This document shows positions 35,807 through 48,211 of a stretch of DNA of 64,000 bases, one piece after another (the stretch's first letter is position 1; every line of letters begins with the position of its first letter). This stretch comes from Membranipora membranacea (taxonomy: Eukaryota; Bryozoa; Gymnolaemata; Cheilostomatida; Membraniporidae): contig OU612069.1 in the NCBI GenBank assembly GCA_914767715.1, forward strand, positions 17,421,387 through 17,485,386, in the 5' to 3' direction. A program made the translations under genes and the position numbers. The notes under the pieces are model-generated. The model did no database searches. It was not told where the DNA came from and saw only the letters and a program-made list of their open reading frames with translations.

Positions 35807-36346
35807 TGGGAGCCACTCGGAATGCAGTTCCAAGTTTGATATTTGGAGCCAAGTCTTAGTATTGGTATTTGGGGCCAATTTTTACTAATTGGGGCCAAGT
35901 TTCATTGCATGGGGCCAAGTTTTAGTATGAATGAATGAATGAATTACAAGGTTTGAATGGTAAAGGACGGGTACCTCGCAAGGCTGGTAAGTGAAGACAA
36001 CCCAAGAAGAGCTGTTCCAAAGGCTGCAGTCCACATCTGGAGTGGGGAATTACCAATGAGCTAAATCTAAATTATCGCTCAGTGGTGAATTGGTCACCAC
36101 AACTTTTCCCTATTATTTAAAAAATGACAACTTGTATTTTAAGTACCAGTCAAATGTGAACTGTATATTTTCAACATATAATACATACAAAATATATTCA
36201 ATCTCAAACCAGCCATATTTTGTTTCATAATGAGGAGGATAAAAAAATGTAAATCAACAGGGCATTATGTGCAGGTCATGTGATACTCAGTTAGTTCGAG
36301 TAAAGTGGACCACAGCAAGCGGGGGTGGTGAAAGAGGGTGCCAAGT

Positions 36347-39300
36347 CTAATTGTAAGTAAAACGCTGATAAGAATTTAACAAATATGATAAAAATATGCA
36401 AAGCACGCTCAGTATGATGATCCATTGAATGCGCCGGCGATCTCTCTTTCTTTTGTTATCATTACTAAGTTCAGTCAGGGACATAGCAATATCAGAATGA
36501 TCATCGTTTTCACCGTGCAAACGGTTATGCATTTCTAGTGATAGTCTGTAGTACTCTGCAGCTTTATCGAACTCATTCAATTCATAGTAATTATTACCCA
36601 GATTACTCAGTGACATCGCAATATCAGAATGGTCACTATCCTCACCATGTATACGCTTACGCATTTCTAGTGATAGTCTATGGTATTCTACAGCTTTGTT
36701 ATACTCATTCATTGCGTAGTGAGTGGTACCCAGGTTATTCAGTGACGCAGCAATATCAGAATGGTCACTATTCTCACCGTGTATACGCTTCTTCATTTCT
36801 AGTGATAGTCTATGGTATTCTACAGCTTTGTTATACTCATTCATTGCGCAGTATGTGGAACCCAGTTTACTCAGTAACGCAGCAATATCAGAGTGGTCAC
36901 TATTCTCACCGTGTATACGCTTCTCCATTTCTAGTGATAGTCTTTGGTATTCTGCAGCTTTGTTATACTCATTCATTGCATGGTATGCGTTTCCCAGTGC
37001 AATAAGTGACACAGCAATATCAGAGCGATCGCTATTCTCACCATGTATACGCTTACGCATTTCTAGTGATAGTCTGTGGTATTCTATTGCTTTGTTATAC
37101 TCATTCATTGCGTGGTATGTGGCACCCAGGTTATTCAGTAGCAATGCGATATCAGAGCGATCACTATTCTCACCGTGTATACGCTTACACATTTCTAGTG
37201 ATAGTCTGTGGTATTCTGCTGCTTTGTTATACTCATTCATTGCGTGGTATGTGGTACCCAGGTTATTCAGTGACCAAGCAATATCAGAGCGATCACTATT
37301 CTCACCGTGTATACGCTTACACATTTCTAGTGTTAGTCTGTGGTATTCTGCTGCTTTGTTATACTCATTCATTGCGTGGTATGTGGTACCAAGGTTACTC
37401 AGTGACACAGCAATATCAGAGTGATCATTATTCTCACCGTGTATACGCTTACGCATTTCTAGTGTTAGTCCGTGGTATTCTGCTGCTTTGTTATACTCAT
37501 TCATTGCGTGGTATGTGGTACCCAGATTATTCAGTAGCAATGCGATATCAGAGCGATCGCTATTCTCACCATGTATACGCTTACACATTTCTAGTGATAG
37601 TCTGTGGTATTCTGCTGCTTTGTTATACTCATTCATTGCGTGGTATGTGGTACTCAGGTTATTCAGTGACCAAGCAATATCAGAGTGGTCACTATTCTCC
37701 CCGTGTATACGCTTCTCCATTTCTAGCGATAGTCCGTGGTATTCTGCTGCTTTGTTATACTCATTCATTGCGTGGTATGTGGTACCAAGGTTACTCAGTG
37801 ACACAGCAATATCAGAGTGATCATTATTCTCACCGTGTATACGCTTACGCATTTCTAGTGTTAGTCCGTGGTATTCTGCTGCTTTGTTATACTCATTCAT
37901 TGCGCGGTATGTGTTTCCAAGGTTATTAAGTGACACAACAATATCAGAGTGGTCACTATTCTCCCCGTGTATACGCTTCTCCATTTCTAGTGATAGTTTG
38001 TAGTTTTTTATAGCTGCTTCGTATTTCTCCATTTCATGCATTATACATCCTAGGATACATACAGCATCTGCCATGTCTGCACAAGAGACATTTTCACTGT
38101 ATACACGTCTGTACATGTCTATTGATGAAATCATGCACTCTTCAGCTGCGCACAAATCTCCTAATTTAATGTAGTTTTCTCCCATTTTTTGAAGTAAGAG
38201 AGCAATCTTTGGATGGTCGACAGTCTTACTGTAAATGCGGCAGTAAGTTGCCTTTGAGCTCTCAAAGTATATTTTAGCCTGGTCATAATGCTGTTGTTTG
38301 AGGAAGGCCAACCCAACTACATAATATCCATGAGCAGCTGCAGGTACTAAACTCTCCTCTCCATACAAATGTTCAAACATACTCTGATACTTGCTGCTGT
38401 ATTTGATTGAGGTGGCATCGTCATACTGTTCATCATACAAATACGCCAGTGCCTCTATACATTCAAGCAATCCTGAGGTTGGCTGCTGTAAAAAAAGAAG
38501 TCTTTCCTCCGTGGTCAATTTCTGTAGGTCTCTTCCACTGTCGCTTGCTTCTGAGCTGTCGATAGATTCACCATAATAATCATACTTCACTTCTTTGCTG
38601 GCCTTCATATAGAAATACTGAAGTGCCCTGAGAAGATAGTTTTCAGCTTTATCACATTGTCTTAAGTCAACATATAAGCGCCCTATGCTAAGCAAGTAAT
38701 CTCCTGATGATTCTTCACCTACACCCTCCAAAGTGTTGAGTGCAGCGATCCGATCTCCTAGATGACGCTGGCAGGTAGCGATCCTAAGACACACTGACTT
38801 GGTCTTGTAGTATTTATCATTCTCTCTGAGATGAATGAGAACTTCCAGAGCTTGCCTGAAGTAAAAGTTATCTATGAAAATATTTGCTACCAGATACCTT
38901 GCTTCTTGATTACAAATGGCGCTTTGACTACCAAGCCAGTCTAGAATGTTCTCCTTGGCTAAGTGCTGTACTGGCCCGAAGTGCTCATTCAGCAAATTGA
39001 ATGCTAGCATTGTGTGCCCAGTATGCTGGAGTGTCGATATCTTGCATAGGAATGTCTGGTCATTCGCATTCGCTGTTGTTTTATAACCCATACACACAGT
39101 ACCCAATTGATCAGCGTTTACTTCCCTTAGTTTATCCTTTAAAGGAACCATCATAATAGCTAGTGCCAGGATGAGATCCGTGTGAACATACAATCTATTC
39201 CCAGGTGATTTACAATCAATCTTCAATGTTGTAGTTTCTTTTGTTTGCTTCTCTGCTGTTGAAATCCTGTCATCTTGAGAGTCATGGTACAGGTAAGCTG

Positions 39301-41873
39301 AAAGTCTGACAAAACAGGCAACAGCAAGCTGAAATATCAATGATTTATACAAATCCTCTGATATTTTCCCAGTGGAGTGCAGGCGTTCTGCAGTTGTCCA
39401 TGCATCTTTTCCAAACACCTGATGGATCACTGCCAGATCATACATCAGTATTGAGGGAAATCTGTAGAGTTGCCTCTTCACGTCTACTGTATAGGCTTGA
39501 TTCAGCAAGCGATCATCAGGGGTAAAGTCAAACTTCTTCATATCGTTTGCCAGCATGTCTATATTTGCATTTACCCGTGCTTCACTGAGCTTGATAGACT
39601 GTATGTATTCCTTGAGGCTACAAAGTAGGTTACTATTCCCATCAGAATATACCTCTGTCATATAGGAGAGCATCGCTGTAAGATCACCTTTCAGGGAGTC
39701 CTTTGTAGGGTTATTTAGTACATGCTCATATGCGATGCCTAAATCACTGGGAGTAGTTATGAAACTGCATTTATTACTGTCCTGTCCATTACCTGTTGGT
39801 ATGTTGCCAGCCTCTGCAGACAAGCCGTCGATTTTGAATCCATTCTTTGATTCGTCGTCAAACCACCCATTCAGTTCTTCAATTGCCATATACTTAAGCT
39901 TAGTTTCCCCGAGATTACCTATTAGAAAATAGCTGGTCAGTGCTAATTTCCTGAAATAGTCTTCAGTCTGCGGTGTTTTCTTCTCGATTAGAAATATGTA
40001 TTCAAGATCAGAGTACGGGGTTGCCTCCCCTCGAGCTAGTGAGCCTATAGCTATAACTGAAAATCCACATGGTGGTTCCTGGACCAGAGTTTCGACACTT
40101 TTATCTATGATAGTGTGCACAAAGTCGATCATTCTCTCCGTGCAAAGTGTAGATACTGTTTGAGCAGAATCAACTAGCTGTCCCATCATATCTTCCGTTG
40201 GCATTGGTCCTTCTGAATTCACACCGAATCGCATGGATAGTTCGTCAGTTACTTGGTTTTCAATTCGAACCTCATCTCGTATATTATGTAGATTGCTGAG
40301 AAGATCAGTAGTTATTTCCTGCTGTTGATCATAGTTGATCACAGCTGATCCTTTCCAGAATGTCTGCTGAACCTGGAATACTCTTTCTTTCCAGCCGTCA
40401 TATCCTGGTTTTCTCACTGACACAGAGTTGAAGAGTGTGTGCGCCTGTAAAATGAAAACATGCCTCCGATTATAGTACAAAGTAGCAAAGCACTTGTTGG
40501 CTTTGAGAATGCGTTTGCAATTTTGGGGAGAGCATTGGATGGATTCACTTCGCAATCAGTATAATGTCTTCCGTTAGACATCACAGGGTTTGTAAGACAT
40601 CTGATTTGCTTTATTATTGCAACAAGTCGCACGCCTGTCATGATTGAGATAACTTTGCGTTCGGATTCTAATTTTCATGGCGTGGTTGATTTCTTACCGC
40701 AGCTGGACAGTCAAAATTTATTTCACTTAAATTCATGTATCATGTTATTTGTCTTCCCGTTAGGAGGACTCATCATTTTAGTAAATTTTCTAATTTTAAT
40801 TTTATCAAACCCACCCAGTACTTTCAATTTCATAGCCATGGAATTCCCCTTAGCAGTAACATATTACACATGCCTCACAGGATCATTGTTAACCTAAATA
40901 CTATGTTTTAACAATGATTTTAATAACTCAACACTAGTGGAATCAAATCAGCTAGTATTTTGCAGCTGAAGCAGCCACATTATATTTTAAACAAATCAAC
41001 AGAAAACAAAACAGTGCCATAGGGAGTTAAACCCACTGAAGTAAGTGTTCTTGAGTTCTGCCTGCTGGCTGACCTCCCTGCCTTGTCATAAATTTGCCTT
41101 ATACTCAGTTGTTTGGCTGTTGTTTGGCACACTTGTCTTGCCAGATAAATTAGGTTACTATCTTGTCCATATCCCCCTCAATTTATCTTGCCTGATAAAA
41201 TAGCTTACTAGTTTGTCCATATCCCCCCCCCCCAATTTGTCTTGCCTGGTAAATTAGGTCACTAGCTGTCCATAACCCCTCCCAGATCGCCAGTTAAATA
41301 AAGTTACCATATTTCTCCATATCTCCCTCCTCCCAAATTCAGTCCCAAAGTCAGGTCAATAGTATTCCCACTAAGATAGAGTCAGCGTACTTGTTACATT
41401 CCGACAAAGATAGTGTCGGCGATTCCCAATTGATCGGACATTGAATTTGAATATTGCTTTACAATCAGCAGCATCTTTATATCAATTATTTCTTCTTTAA
41501 AAACATTTTTTTGCCTAAAATTAAAATAAATCACACTGCTCAGGACAATGTCGTTACGTCGCCCACAATTAAATGCCTCAATGCTAATGCTGCATATTGT
41601 GTCCTGTCTAGGTTTTATTAAGTCTCTGGTAAGAGCACTGATTAGTTTTATTATATCAACAGATTGCTGTCGTCATGCTTCGGATAATCTTATTATTTTA
41701 TTATAGCTTACCCTCAGACAATCTGTCCAGTCGTCAGTTTTCTGATATTTCTTGTAATAAAACTCTGCTAGTCGTACCAAGTGCTTCACTTGGACCTCCA
41801 GATTATATTTACCTCCAACACTACAGGAGTAATCCCTCTTGAACTCGTGTAAATAATCCTCGTTATAAATCAT
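36347..41873 (-). CDS. Nucleotidyltransferase-TPR-transmembrane protein, copy B, intact
   Basis: Exon 1 (41712-41873) and exon 2 (36347-40444) give 1,419 residues across one 1,267-base intron. The ATG lies directly after a strong TTGTCTTTCAG acceptor, so upstream exons may exist. Residues 188-203 (GSLARGE...SDLEY) fit the hG[GS]...[DE]x[DE] core of the DNA polymerase beta-like nucleotidyltransferase fold, closest in style to the DUF294/GlnD group. Residues about 500-850 are irregular TPR helices. Residues about 850-1385 are twelve 44-residue kinesin-light-chain-type TPRs (MNEYNKAAEYHRLSLEM). A basic patch (KRKRDRRR) then a single membrane segment (WIIILSVLCIFLSYLL) ends the protein, as in tail-anchored proteins. 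The substrate is unknown. TPR arrays with variable N-terminal effector domains are common in invertebrate immune-like families; a role in such signalling is inference. A second copy (1-2806) is frameshifted. Confidence 0.9.
36480..38050 (-). repeat. 132-bp coding tandem repeat, 12 units
   Basis: TTATACTCATTCATTG recurs every 132 bases (for example about 36703, 36835, 36967). Inner units differ by only a few bases and share higher-order patterns (units 2 and 5 are near-identical, as are 4 and 7), which points to recent unequal crossing-over or gene conversion inside the array. Long plus-strand frames here are mirror artefacts of the repeat. Confidence 0.95.
41128..41340. repeat. About 62-bp imperfect tandem repeat, three units
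   Basis: CTTGCCTGATAAATTAGGTTACTAG followed by GTCCATATCCCCC recurs three to four times in the intron of copy B, with a C10 run at 41224-41233. Confidence 0.75.
41525..41640. repeat. End of the CCTAGACAGGAC repeat family, third copy
   Basis: It contains GTCGTTACGTCGCCCACAAT and GTGTCCTGTCTAGGTTTTATT, matching the right end of 28695-29120. It lies in the intron of copy B. Confidence 0.6.
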
Positions 41874-42315
41874 CTGAAAGACAAGATAAAAATGTCTGTG
41901 CAATATCAACGATCAATAATTGTGAGGCCCCCTAAAATGTGTTCATGACGGATATGATTGATTTTCTTATACATGTAAATTGTAACATCTTCATTAGAAG
42001 ATCAGAAGTAGTCAAGAATACACCAACAGTTAGCTTTCAGTTTATTTTAATGGCTTTAAGGCAACAATTTGACGGTGTTTATATGTGTAGATAGTTTGTA
42101 TAAATACTATGTCATAGTTTCTACACCTCTCAGTTTGCCAGTTAGGGAGAAAATCAGTTTTTTAACTGGAAAAAATAGGAGGAGATAAATCATAATAATT
42201 GCCCATGGAATCCCAGTACTTTGCCTGAGAATACCAAAATACTCCCATTCATACATTTCCAGCTCAGTTTAAAAGGAATTGGAGCAAGATTGTAAATCGT
42301 ACTGCAGGGTGAAAT

Positions 42316-42680
42316 GTGATGAGACAGGTTACAATTATGACTCAAAGTCAAAATAAATCAGCTAATGTATATGCAGAGAGATGTGAGTGCATCTTAGAAA
42401 GATTTTCAAGGGCTGCAGCCACCAAATTCAATCCAATAGTGGGAAATTGTATTAGATATGACCTCTTAAAAAACCATTGCTACAAGAGTTTGTGGTCAAC
42501 TGTTTTGTGAGAGGGCTGCATCAAGAGAACCTGGCAAAGGAAGAAGCAGCTACTGGAATTTCAAGGGTAAAAATTTCAAACATTTGTATTAACTCCTTGG
42601 TTATAATGAAACCACCACATTTACCACATGCAGACTTAATTCATTCACTTTATAGCTGGTGTAACATACAAATTAGATGA
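42316..42680 (+). pseudogene. Possible retroelement gag-like fragment, frameshifted
   Basis: Two overlapping plus-strand frames (42316-42510 and 42477-42680) give residues such as YAERCECILERFSRAA and FVVNCFVRGL, a pattern like the capsid region of LTR-retrotransposon gag proteins (a helix with YAERC, then a hydrophobic stretch ending RGL). The frame shifts near 42475. No protease, reverse transcriptase or LTR is visible nearby. Assignment is weak. Confidence 0.3.
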
Positions 42681-43367
42681 CTTTGTCAAGGACCATGGGA
42701 TGCGAAATAAGTAGAGACAGCAAAGCTCAGACAATTCTATAATAGAATCGCTTAAGTCGTTTCCCCCTGTTTTCGTAAGTTAACCATGTTGACGTCTCTT
42801 GTTTATGGTACTGAATTAACTGTTGTTTCCTATGACAAGAACATGCTTTTTCGAAGTGATTTTTTGATATCATAGAAGATAACAAACGTACAGTTGACGT
42901 GTTTTGGCCTGGAGTGGCTACTATAAAAGCGCTGGGAGCCCAATGCATGTCAAGCTTTTTGGAACCAAAACTTAAAAGCCAACATATCTATTGGACAAAA
43001 GACTGCTGCATTTTCGTATCACAGTTGGCTGTATTTTATACACCATCGCCATACCCGGTTGGTTAAAATAAAATTTAGTGATTAAGTAAAACACATAGTT
43101 GGATTTATTCTCCCCTGACCTCGTTAATAGAACCTGGATGATGCAAGAAAATATCGTACGCTGGCGAAATAACCCAGTACATGGCCATTAAAATCTATTG
43201 TTAATGTTATTTGTATTGGTATTTACCTAAATATTTTGTTCTGTCTGATGATCTGAGTCTATGAACTAGGCCACATGACTGCTTCTCAAGACACAAAGTT
43301 ACCCTCCCGATACCGCCTCGTAACATCTAAAAGGCCTTGCAGTTCCCCGAGACTGCATGCAGGCTCT

Positions 43368-43589
43368 CGGCCTATTGGCTAAGATCAAAGTTTCATGGCC
43401 AATGGCTGATTAGTGCCTGTTTCAGATTCTGGCAGCTTGCTGCAAACTCACGATTAGGAGGTCCGCCATGGCCTCACCTCTAGGATGCATTCTAGTTTAC
43501 TAGGGTGTATCACACTCTCAGTACGAGGACTACGGGCAACTTGCGTCTCTCTTTAGGAGCAGCCCACCCTCTGTTTTGTCATAAACAGG
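43368..43589 (+). mobile_element. U2 snRNA-headed SINE, copy 2, with 13-bp target duplication
   Basis: GCATGCAGGCTCT is repeated exactly at 43355-43367 and 43590-43602. The 222-base element begins CGGCCTATTGGCTAAGATCA, close to U2 snRNA nucleotides 10-30, and ends TTTTGTCATAAACAGGG. A long direct duplication without terminal inverted repeats is the mark of target-primed reverse transcription by a LINE. Confidence 0.85.
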
Positions 43590-43602
43590 GCATGCAGGCT
43601 CT

Positions 43603-45144
43603 GCACGAGATCATACTTGCGCAGCTGCTGTGATTGGTGTTTTCTAGCCTGTCTTGATAAGCCACCCTACCCCCTCCCCACCCGACTCCGAGGACTTGAC
43701 ATTATGTCTTTTAATGAGAAATAACCCATTGTGAAGGGTACACATCTTTTGTGACAGTGACCATCCAATAGTGTGGGCAACTTGGGTGTAGGGAAGGCAA
43801 CTGGAAATTTCACAGACATGAATATAATATATATAGCTGAGGTTCTAGTATTGATAAGCCGTTTCCTGTGATTCAGGTTCAACGGCCAACAATGGATATA
43901 TTAGTTTAGATATTACACCTGGATATCTATTTTTCCCACCCAGTGCCTCAGCAGTTGAGGGTGGGATATCTACGCACAGTGTTAGAAGTGGAAAATATGA
44001 GGTAGGGGGATAACAACCAGGCAGAGTCCCAGCCGCCAGAGCTCTGTGGTGATTACAATTGAAAATGTATCAGGTTGAGCCATATTTTGGAAAACTGATA
44101 TTGTTACTATCAGCTGGCTGTAACCTGGGTTATGAGATAAAGGGTGATGCATCCCCCAAGACATCATCCCCTTGTATCTCTCTAAATTCTAACACTATTT
44201 ACGCATATAGATGTCAATGAGACCTTCACACTATCATTCATTTGATTTCCATTTTAACAGATTTAATAGCCTATTTCACTGGTCTAAATATTTACAGAAT
44301 AAGTCAGAGCGGCTTAAATTCTGAGACCGCGAGAACTATCAGAGCCCTGCGCTTATTATTCAAAAGACGCCACAAAGGAGGAAAACAATTTTTATAATAG
44401 GATAGAGGGAGATTGAATGTGATTAGAATTCTATGAAATCAAAACAAGAAGCGTTATGACTTGTGCTATTCAGGCCTACCATAAAGAGTGAAATCTTTCT
44501 TTTTTTTTTCCTTCTTGATGATATTCTAAGTTTTCTCAGGGGAGATAAAGTTACGGTATGGTACTCCCATTCGACTCATTCTGATTCCCCTCTTCTGTTC
44601 AGACATTAGCCAATGTCATTGAATACATTATATCCACTGATTCTTAGTTGAGCTACAAAATCTTCTCTGGACATTGTTCAACACGTTTGTCAGAAGCAGT
44701 CAGCCCCAACTAATTTATATTTCGTTGAGCAAGCCGATAGAAGTTGGTTGGATGCATGCCGAAGTGGTTTTTAAACAAAACAATTTATCTAGTATGTAGG
44801 AATATATACAGTATCTATACAGTATATATATTATAATATCAAGGCTCGAACGGTGAGGTTTCAAACAGACATTACACACTAAGGCAAAACAATTGAATTA
44901 TATAACAATAATTGGAGTTATCTCCTCAAAATATTTTAAGTTTAAAATTTAATTTCTCTTGAACTGACAAACTTAGAGGTGTAGAACTAAGACATAGTAT
45001 TGACACAACCTACCTACGCATATAAATGCTGCCAAATTGCTGCCCACTTCCGTTATAACGAACTGAACCATCTGGACTATAACCCTGAATAACTATCTAA
45101 CTGGCAGACTAACAGGTGTCTAAGTCTAAGTCGTCATTGCGGAG
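43603..45144. other. Intergenic, no gene recognised
   Basis: AT-rich with short frames only. The minus frames at 43667-43882 and 43982-44167 have no recognisable domain or splice context. Nothing repeated was matched here. Confidence 0.4.
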
Positions 45145-45460
45145 AGGGCTACCCCTCTAGAGTACAGGTACAGGGACCCATTGTACTCAAGTCGCAGCCT
45201 ATACCCTTGCACGCCTGAATTTCAGCTACATTTTTTATTGAAGAGGCAGAGGGGGATCTTTTAACTGCATGTGGGGTATGCAAACACACAGGGGACCTCC
45301 GGTATTTTTAGTCCCGTTCCGCAAGGACCTGGCTAGGATGAATGGCGCGCCAGTACCAAATCAGAAATGAATGCTGGCTCCGGGAATTGAACCTGGACAT
45401 CACAGATCATAAGTCCCCTCCCCCTCCCCCTAACCATCAGACCACTCCTGACTCAGAGGT
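45145..45460 (-). mobile_element. tRNA-headed SINE, family T1 copy 2
   Basis: On the minus strand the head is GAGTCAGGAGTGGTCTGATGG (A-box-like) and, about 50 bases on, CAGGTTCAATTCCCGG (B box), resembling a Leu/Ser-type tRNA. The body matches 18496-18815 (AAGGACCTGGCTAGGATGAA, AAGAGGCAGAGGGGG). Confidence 0.7.
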
Positions 45461-46377
45461 GTAGAAACTAGATATTTGAAATCGGCATAAAATTCTGATC
45501 TAGAAAAATTTAATTCTAATTCTTGCGTTAAAATAAACACATTTTTTGAGCACTTATAGCTAGGTGTCTTCTGGACTATTGTTTTGTTTTTAATGAACAT
45601 ATGAGACGGATTAAAGTCTCCTCCAGCCTTGTTTTGCCATCAGGGCGTGAAAACCTTAGCAAAATAAATGTTCAAAAGTCTGCTACAAACAGTCCACTAT
45701 ACGCGGATCTCATCAGTTTTACACTCAAATTTCAGACTCAACGTCTTGCATATTGAAGGACAGATTCATGTTGTATCTAAGTTGTTCTAACCAAATCTGT
45801 GAGATATAGGGTGGACGGGGGAGTTGAAACAAAATGTTGCTCTTTCTGCCGACCTATAGAAGAAAATACAGCAATAGCTAAACCGTCCGGAATTGGGTAG
45901 AGGGCAATGATCAAGGAAAATGTAGTCACTTAATAAATTCAGCTGGATTAGTGGATATGCAGCATGGCTGTTTTCGGGGATATTAAATCAGTATAAAAAC
46001 TTGTCTTTGTATAGTTGTGTCAGTAATCTGATCTAGCTATAATTCTGCTCTGACTGACGTCCCAGTAACGACCTTTAAAAACTCAGGCAAGCTATTTGTC
46101 AAATGTTCACAAGTGGTTGGCTGTAGCATTACTAAACTTTTGGACAAATTAAATATGAGAAATTGTTTCCAGCAATCATACATAAATTCCCATAAGCTTT
46201 TTCAGGGCCTGATATGTTCCCTTAAACCACTAGGTGGCTTAATATTACTTATTCATCACATTATTCTCTGATTCTTCACCTCAGTAATGATATGCTTCTT
46301 TAAAAATTGGTCCACTCTGTGTGCATTATATATCTATCGCAGTAGAGGCCTTCCTAAAAACGCACGCATAATATTAA

Positions 46378-46754
46378 AGGGCAACCAAGGTTTCGCAGCA
46401 ATGCATTAACGGGTAGCAAATAATGTGCTGGGCAGCATCAGCTTTGTGCATTACGCGATGCAAAACTCAAAGTAGTTGCTGACTCTAAGCTGGGTAACAC
46501 TTCAGTTTAGGGGAGGTTCCAATACTTTGCTGTAATAATTATAGGGCACAGGCTAAATAATAACAGGAACAGGAAACTGCTATGTGGTATTCTCTTTTAG
46601 CTGAGTTTGAGTACCTGATGGAAGAAATGTTTCACAAGAATTCTGGCTGAATAATCATCCGAATTATATTTTGTCTTTTTCCCCATGCAGAAGGTGCAAT
46701 ATGCTATCAATCAATGGCCATCAATGAGAAGTTGTTTGAAACCTTGGTTGCCCT
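46378..46754. mobile_element. TTAA-flanked MITE, 377 bp, unit 1
   Basis: TTAA, AGGGCAACCAAGGTTTC ... GAAACCTTGGTTGCCCT, TTAA. It has no coding capacity. Unit 2 lies seven bases beyond its right TTAA. Confidence 0.9.
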
Positions 46755-46765
46755 TTAACCCTTAA

Positions 46766-47122
46766 AGGGCAACCAAGGTTTCGCAGCAATGCATTGATGG
46801 GTAGTAAATAATGTGCTAGGCAGCACCAGCTTTGTGCATTACGCGATGCAAAACTCAAAGTAGTTGCTGACTCTATGCTGGGTAACACTTCAGGTTAAGG
46901 GAGGTTCCAAGACATCGCTGTAATGATGATAGAGCACAGGCTAAATAATTACAGGAACAGGAAACTGCTCTGTGGTATTCTATTTTAGCTGAGTTTGAGT
47001 ACCTGATGGATGAAAGAATCCTGGCTGAATAATTATCCGAATTAGATTTTGTCTTTTTCTCTGTGCAGAAGGTGCAATCTGCTTTTAGTCAATGAAAAGT
47101 TGTTTGAAACCTTGGTTGCCCT
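46766..47122. mobile_element. TTAA-flanked MITE, 357 bp, unit 2
   Basis: The same ends and body as unit 1, in the same orientation, with TTAA at 46762-46765 and 47123-47126. It differs by point changes and a deletion of about 20 bases (lacking the TGTTTCACAAG part). Confidence 0.9.
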
Positions 47123-47383
47123 TTAAAGGGTGTGATATTTGACGTCACAGAGCTGTTAGTGCGCTGTGTTGATAGAAATTCCTCAACAACTTTAGCTAAA
47201 TAGCTCACGCATCAACATCTTTGTTGACTACACACAGCATCCTAGTGGATGCGGTTACGTCTACATGGCCAATGTTTTTATAATCTTTGACAAGGCTCTC
47301 CCCACATAAAATATAACATTGCTGTCAAAACAAACATTATTGTGGCTCATAATAAATGACCTCATCGATGACTGCAAAATATG

Positions 47384-48211
47384 CAGACCTGGGTCCAAGT
47401 CATCGCAAGTCAAGTCAAGTCAAGTCATTGTCGATGCTAAGTCAAGTCAAGTCACATTTACACCAAGTCAAGTCAAGTCAATTGGTGTCTATTTTTTTCG
47501 CCATCAAGCCAAGTCAAGTTATGATTTTTGTGAGACAAGTAAAGTCAAAGATGGGTGACTTACAAGTCATGGCAAAGTCACGCTCATTAACCGTGAAAAT
47601 CAACTCGGAATTTATTTCAATCCCGGGTGACTCCAAATCGTGGAGGAGTTAGTTAGGTCCTCAGGAGTTGCTCTACTAATCGGGGTTTGCTCCCCTCCCC
47701 ACAAACGATGATGATGATGATGATGTTGATGATGATACAAGCAGTCTTCTGAATAAACCTGCACTATATGATCAGACTATATTAATATTGCATCATGGGA
47801 TACATTTTTCATTTTACTGATTACAAGACAACAAGAGAAGGCAACTAATATGTAAGGCAGGAACTCTGACTACTTACCCATAGCTGAGAAATCGGGTTTT
47901 CTGTTTCGGAGTTGGGGTTTCAGAGTTGGGGTTTCAGAGTAGGGGTTTCAGAGTTGGGGTTCTCAGTTATGATTATCCCTCCTTTATCTCCTTCTACATT
48001 ATGTTATAAAATTTCACACATTGACTTGACCAAAGTCAGGACAACTCCCAAGTCAAGTCAAGTCAAAGTCAATTTTTCGTTAAGTCAAGTCAAGTGTTGT
48101 CTATTTGTTTTCGACATCAAGTCAAGTCATAATTTTGTTAAGTCAAGTCAAGTCGTGACTTTGACTTGACTTGAAGATGACTTGACTTACCATGACTTGG
48201 ACCCAGGTCTG
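47384..48211. mobile_element. hAT-like element, 828 bp, filled with CAAGT repeats
   Basis: The ends are CAGACCTGGGTCCAAGTCAT and ATGACTTGGACCCAGGTCTG, perfect over 20 bp. AAAATATG is duplicated at 47376-47383 and 48212-48219. Copy 1 of the host element has the site once and no insertion (near 31330). The subterminal regions are runs of CAAGT pentamers on the left and on the right, which could be transposase-binding sites. It also has a GATGAT microsatellite near 47710. No transposase. Confidence 0.9.

Noticed and set aside
36538-37929. Long plus-strand frames (up to 307 residues) of repeated Tyr/His/Leu/Ser motifs
   Set aside because: They are antisense to the 132-bp coding repeats of copy B. 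A repeat length divisible by three keeps antisense frames open, and the composition is not protein-like.
47319-48169. Plus frames with SQVKSSQVKS-type repeats
   Set aside because: They are translations of the CAAGT pentamer arrays in the hAT-like element.
47400-48180. Regular short repeats considered as a CRISPR-like array
   Set aside because: The units are contiguous pentamers without unique spacers, inside a eukaryotic transposon.
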